A model generated the notes under the pieces. That model did no database searches. It had not been told where the DNA came from and worked only from the letters and a program-made list of their open reading frames with translations. DNA of 64,000 bases from Enoplolaimus lenunculus (Eukaryota; Nematoda; Enoplea; Enoplida; Thoracostomopsidae): positions 184,117 to 248,116 of the forward strand of contig JASANG010003360.1 of the NCBI GenBank assembly GCA_030248215.1, given 5' to 3'. This document shows positions 59,529 to 64,000 of the stretch, in pieces; position 1 is the first letter of the stretch; each line of letters starts with the position of its first letter. The position numbers and the translations under genes are program-made.

Positions 59529-60262
59529 TTAATGGACCAATTATACAAATGTTGAATAATTTTGTATAAAACGTGACGTCAGTCTGATTTTAATTGGTTA
59601 CTTTGCTTAAATTTCGTTCCTTGCCACATCAGCAACAGTTTTAAGAGAATCATCCGGCGGAAAATTTCCAACCTACCAGTGCACTGGAGTTACATTGCGC
59701 TGTAATGGACCAATTAATTTCACTCGATTTGTCGATATCGTGAGTGCAGTCTGATTTTAATTGGTTACTTTGGCTCAAGAATCATCCGGTCGAAGTTTTC
59801 CAACTTATCAGAGTTCTGGAGTTACATTGCGCTGCAATGGACCAATTAATTTCACTCGATTTGTCGATATCGTGAGTGCAGTCTGATTTTAATTGGTTAC
59901 TTTGGCTCAAGAATCATCCGGTCGAAGTTTTCCAACTTATCAGAGTTCTGGAGTTACATTGCGCTGCAGTGGAACAATTAATTTCACTGGATTTGTCTAA
60001 ATCGTGAGTTCAGTCTGATTTTAATTGGTTACTTTGGCTCAAGAATCATCCGGTCGAAGTTTTCCAACCTATCAGATTCTGGAGTTACATTGCGCTGCAA
60101 TGGTCCAATTAATTTCACTGGATTTGTCTAAATCGTGGGTTCAACCTGATTTTAATTGGTTACTTTGGCTCAAGAATCATCCGGTCGAAGTTTTCCAACC
60201 TATCAGAGTTCTGGAGTTACAATTGCGCATTAATAAACCAATTATTATTGAACAGATTTCGC
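59529..60262. repeat. 132-bp tandem repeat, about 5 copies
   Basis: The marker agtctgattttaattggtta recurs at 59748, 59880 and 60012 with a 132-bp period, and diverged copies start at 59581 and 60143. Units include atcatccggtcgaagttttc and gagttacattgcgctgcaat. The first unit is longer and less similar. It lies in the intron downstream of the ARID-opening exon. Confidence 0.92.
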
Positions 60263-60454
60263 ATTTATAATGCACCGATGACCGCTGCTTTAATTTTCAG
60301 TTTTACACAATTCATATAATTTGCATAATTTTTCCATTTATGATGATTATTAATTATTACTTTCGAGTCCATGAACAAATCAATATATCATTTTGGTATT
60401 TTGACTACTACGCTGTCCACTGCCGAGTCTTACAAGGGACAGCCTAGCAAACGC

Positions 60455-60600
60455 CACACCAACTGCGAGCAAAATCAAAATTTTTGGTATTAAGATTTAG
60501 TACTAAAATTTCTTCCATCGTGACGTCATACGTCATTTCGGCATTATATTTCACGCGACCCCCTCTGGTTACTAATGTTTTTTCAGCCACTGGTATCTGG
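60455..60600 (+). repeat. J/K-type element, truncated
   Basis: It contains tttggtattaagatttagta and ctaaaatttcttcc and ends tttttcagccactgg, like the J/K right end. It lies just beyond the 132-bp tandem array. Confidence 0.5.
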
Positions 60601-61039
60601 CTACCTCATCAAACTTTGAACGGACAACTTTGTCGAGTAGATTGGTCTGCATACAATTTGGCTGATGTAGCGTATTAGCCATCATGGCCGTATGGGGGGA
60701 CACTCTCGATGTTTAGGGTCCTAAATTTTAATACAAGCTTCAAGATTGATTTTAAAATAGTAATATTGGTAAGCAGGGCAACGATGGCGTGCCGCCTTAA
60801 AATTCCGTGTAACCCTTCAAGTTTAAATTTTTATTTGCAAACGTCATTCGTATTAAGCCAATCGTATCCGCGTGCACTTCAGCATGGGTTACATTTTATA
60901 CATTTAAAGCTAAAATAAATATATTTAACACAGAGATGGAATGAGAGACAAAGAGCCCTAATATTATAATCTATTTAGAATTGTCCAAATCATAATTTAT
61001 TCATTAGTTTTTGTGTGAGATTTTAACCGAGAGTTTGAA

Positions 61040-61082
61040 ATAATAATAATAATAATAATAATATAATAATAATAATAATAAT
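61040..61082. repeat. (AAT)n microsatellite
   Basis: An AAT run with one ATA interruption, in an intron. Confidence 0.9.
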
Positions 61083-61814
61083 GCCATACGTAAATTTTGG
61101 TGTCCGCATTCGTGCGTGGCGCAAATATTAAAGTTTAATCAAAAAGGTTTTGCAATGTATAAACCTAAATTGAACCAAAATGCAAGCAGTAGTGTAAAAG
61201 TATTCCAGGCCTTGAGCAATTATCAAAGCGATCATTTAGTCGTCAATGTTTTACAAGAATTTACCATAATACTTAAACATTATTATTTCATTATAATTCG
61301 TTAGCTATTAATTTTTCGCAAAAATAGCCAGAATATGTGTGGGCTAATCGTATATTTATTTACTAACATAGCTAAAATTTGTTTGTATGCCTGGTAGAAA
61401 ATTTCAAATCGCACGGTTAAGCTACTAGAAAATTGACCAATTAGTTGGTTTTGTTGCAATATTAACATTACTAGAAACCGCGGAAAGCTAAAATCGTTGC
61501 TAACAAACAATGAAGCGACTTTATGTCTGCATTTGAGTTGCGCCTAAATTGAGAAATTAATCCGCTAACCGAAGGATGTTTGCTCAAATATAAGTGGCTT
61601 TTGTGCATTTATGAGAACATTGAAAATGAACATAGCCGTCCGCGCTAGTAATTTTATTTAAATTTTGTCCGATTTGGCTGGTTGAATTTTTGAGAATTTA
61701 TTCGACCGAAACTTATAGGCACCTGATGCTGCCTTCAAACTCAGGCATTATTTCCACTGGGTTGTGCTTGACTAATTCGTAATATAAAATCAATTGTGAC
61801 TTGAGATGGAGACA

Positions 61815-61893
61815 ATAAATAAATAAATAACTAAATAAATAAATATAAATGAATAAATAAATAAATAAAGATAAATAAATAAATAAATAAATA
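61815..61893. repeat. (AAAT)n microsatellite
   Basis: Interrupted AAAT tetranucleotide repeats of about 79 bp in an intron. Confidence 0.9.
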
Positions 61894-62756
61894 CGTAGCT
61901 GAAATTCCAAAAATAATCATCTAAAACATGACTTTAAATTAAAATTTGTGATGCGGAAATTTGACGCTCAATAATTTAAAAAAACTGCATTCAATAGAGC
62001 AATTTTGGTCAGTAATTTTTTTCAGCGCAAGTTGAAATTATTTAAGATTATAGAATATTTAAATTAATATTAGTCATTTTGAAGTACCTATGTCCCCAAT
62101 GGTAGCATGAACCAACGGGCGTTAATTGATTTTAAACTTGGGGTCGTATTCTGAGCTTGCTATACCGGCTATAAGGTAGGGTAAAGTTTTTCAACAGCTG
62201 GAGCTGGTCTTTCAAATTTTGTCAATGATACGTATTTTAAATCGCAAAACGCAAACATTTGATAGTTTTCAGCTCAAAAGCGATTAGTGCATCATCTGCA
62301 ACCAAAATTGCAATACCTACGTATGTACAATTGTACATTTTGTGCCTCAAAGTACTACATGATAATTTGTGCTGTCTACTACTTTAATATAGCTAATCAT
62401 AATTTTCAAACCCGCCCTTAATTGCCGGCACGATTTACTCTGTGTCTCGCTAATTGGTGCTAAATTCGACTAGCTATGTGTTTATTAGCTTAATTCTAAT
62501 TTAAGCTTGACATATTTTTAACGTTAATTAAAAATTAATCAAATCTATCTTGTCACAAAACATTTCGAGTCTTCCGCATACTAAGTGTGTTTACGATACT
62601 TAACCTTATATGGAAACAATAAAACTGTTTTAGTACTTTGATAATTAGAGAGTTCCCTTGGTACAAAGGTTTAAACAATATTTGTCTGCGACAGATTAGC
62701 TGTTAGCAGGATGTTAGACCAACTTGCATCCAGTGTTTAAAGTGATTGCGCGTTCA

Positions 62757-62860
62757 GGGCCGTAGCCAGGAAGCATTTCGTGTCAGGAGGGAATAGCTAT
62801 GGGTAGTTGTTTTGAGCTAGCGAGGGTAGCGAGCAACCAAATTTTTTTAGACATTTGGCT
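62757..62860. repeat. I-family repeat, left end
   Basis: It starts cagggccgtagccaggaagc, the clearest copy of this terminus in the window. The right part is unrecognisable. A right-end-like piece (cggggctgagccccctggcc) lies at 63670-63689, and further weak pieces at 20878-20905 and 29975-30050. Confidence 0.45.
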
Positions 62861-63133
62861 AATTATTCTACAGCATATCAATGTTCTTTTCTTCGATTAT
62901 TTCATAAGATGTCGAGGATGCAGTCCCCTATTGTTGTCGTGTATACGCCCCATCTTGCGTTGTTCAGTTTGTAGCTAGAATCACTTTAGTGTCTGAGTCA
63001 AAATTTATGTTAAGCTTTACGCGTTAACGTCTGAGGATGCATCTGTTAGAGATAATTTGAACATAGAAAATATTTGGTTGCAAATCAAATTATGGTACCT
63101 TTAAATTGTGGATTACGCAGCGCTAGGCGAGAT

Positions 63134-63348
63134 GGCCACTGTAAAGAACAGGGGCGAAGCACAGTATTATAAGCATATTCCTAAGCCTAAGCGTAAGAAT
63201 AAGCATATTCCTAAACCTAAGCGTAAGCCTAAGCGTATGATTGAGCATATTCTTAAGCCTAAACCAAGCAAAAAATTAGGTTAAAGCTTAAGCTTACTCT
63301 TTTCTAGTCCCACCGAAAACCCTTCCGCCACTGATCTTTACATGTGCC
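63134..63348. mobile_element. C-family MITE
   Basis: Left end ggccactgtaaagaacaggg, right end ctgatctttacatgtgcc. The flanks ggcgagat (63126-63133) and ggcgtgat (63349-63356) match at 7 of 8 positions. The interior carries three tracts of CCTAAG-type hexamers. Confidence 0.88.
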
Positions 63349-64000
63349 GGCGTGATTAAGCAAAGTTAAAACATTAGTATCGTTACGTTCTGGGGACCAG
63401 CTAGATTTCAAGTAGGGTCATTGCCTGCTTGGCAGCAGATGAATCGATTCTATTAATCTTAAACGTCTTAAAATTTAATGTTACAAGCTGGTTTGGCGCA
63501 CAAATGTCTTCTCGTGCCCGAAAACATTCATTTCTATAGACCTTAGTACAGTCGCCAGCTGACCTTGCTAGGACAGCTAAACATTTTTCAACAGCGGCAT
63601 ACACGGGTTCCCGATGACTTTACAAACAATACTGACATCGTTCTCTGGGAGGTGGGCAAAATCCTTCCACGGGGCTGAGCCCCCTGGCCAACACTATCGA
63701 TATGCTCGTATAGAATTTAAAATGTTGAAGTTATTTTAGCAAAGTATTACGCAAGTTCGCGTCTGAATCTATATTCAGCGCAAAACATCCTTTATCCACC
63801 TGTCTTCATCAAACAGTACCGCTGATAAGTGAGTGAAATTATACATTAATTTACAGTTAAAACGGCAGATTTTCAGTTGAAATCTGCATTCAGTTTCAAT
63901 TGATATATTATGCATAATTGAAGATTGTTATTAAATTAAGTCTTAATGGTGGTAACTGTCAGCTTTTTTCCGACTTACCTCAATAAGTTACGGGGGGTAA

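Larger units (their letters stand above)
60601..63125. other. Downstream ARID3 intron, mostly featureless
   Basis: No continuation of the ARID domain and no other exon was recognised. Only the AAT and AAAT microsatellites and an I-family end are visible. 63357-64000 likewise holds only an I-family-like piece. Confidence 0.5.

Noticed and set aside
61713-61910. Ile/Tyr/Leu-rich membrane-like frame
   Set aside because: Produced by the AAAT microsatellite read in reverse.
63401-63604. 67-codon minus-strand frame (MYAAVEKCLAVLARSAGDCT...)
   Set aside because: Somewhat protein-like, but it borders an I-family repeat, lacks splice signals that I could recognise and matches no known family.

Overview
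The window is animal nuclear DNA: AT-rich, full of introns and non-autonomous transposable elements, with one recognisable protein gene. At 54113-58531 on the + strand, in-frame blocks bounded by splice signals spell the N-terminal part of an ARID3 / dead ringer (retained, BRIGHT) transcription factor. The last block ends in the signature that opens the ARID3-type extended ARID domain (WSYEEQFKQ) exactly at a splice donor, so the DNA-binding core must lie to the right of the window. A probable first coding exon (38973-39167) has a donor phase that fits the next exon, which would make the first coding intron about 15 kb. The homopolymer tracts, the poorly conserved N-terminus and the absence of vertebrate repeat families point to an invertebrate. 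I cannot name the phylum from sequence alone.

Layout. 1-38925 is intergenic or 5' non-coding DNA packed with short inverted-repeat elements (MITEs), tRNA-derived repeats and simple repeats. 38926-39167 is the candidate start exon. 39168-54112 is the large candidate intron, with more elements, a 41-bp minisatellite and a possible nested minus-strand coding exon (51640-51969). 54113-58531 holds four well-supported ARID3 exons, with a 28-bp telomere-like minisatellite in the intron between the second and third of these. 58532-64000 is the next intron, unfinished in this window, with a 132-bp tandem repeat and further MITEs.

The most distinctive content is the repeat ecology. A superfamily of roughly 190-225-bp elements shares an inner core of TTAGGC-type hexamers but carries at least three different terminal inverted repeats. 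One copy (59138-59326) sits inside an older element and is flanked by a perfect 8-bp duplication, which fixes its ends and suggests hAT-type mobilisation. Other families have CACTG termini and TA flanks, and one of them is packed with TGASTCA (AP-1-like) motifs in near-perfect hairpins. I saw no reverse transcriptase, transposase, capsid or envelope reading frame, so every mobile element here looks non-autonomous. No rRNA, intact tRNA, CRISPR array or bacterial-type operon was found.
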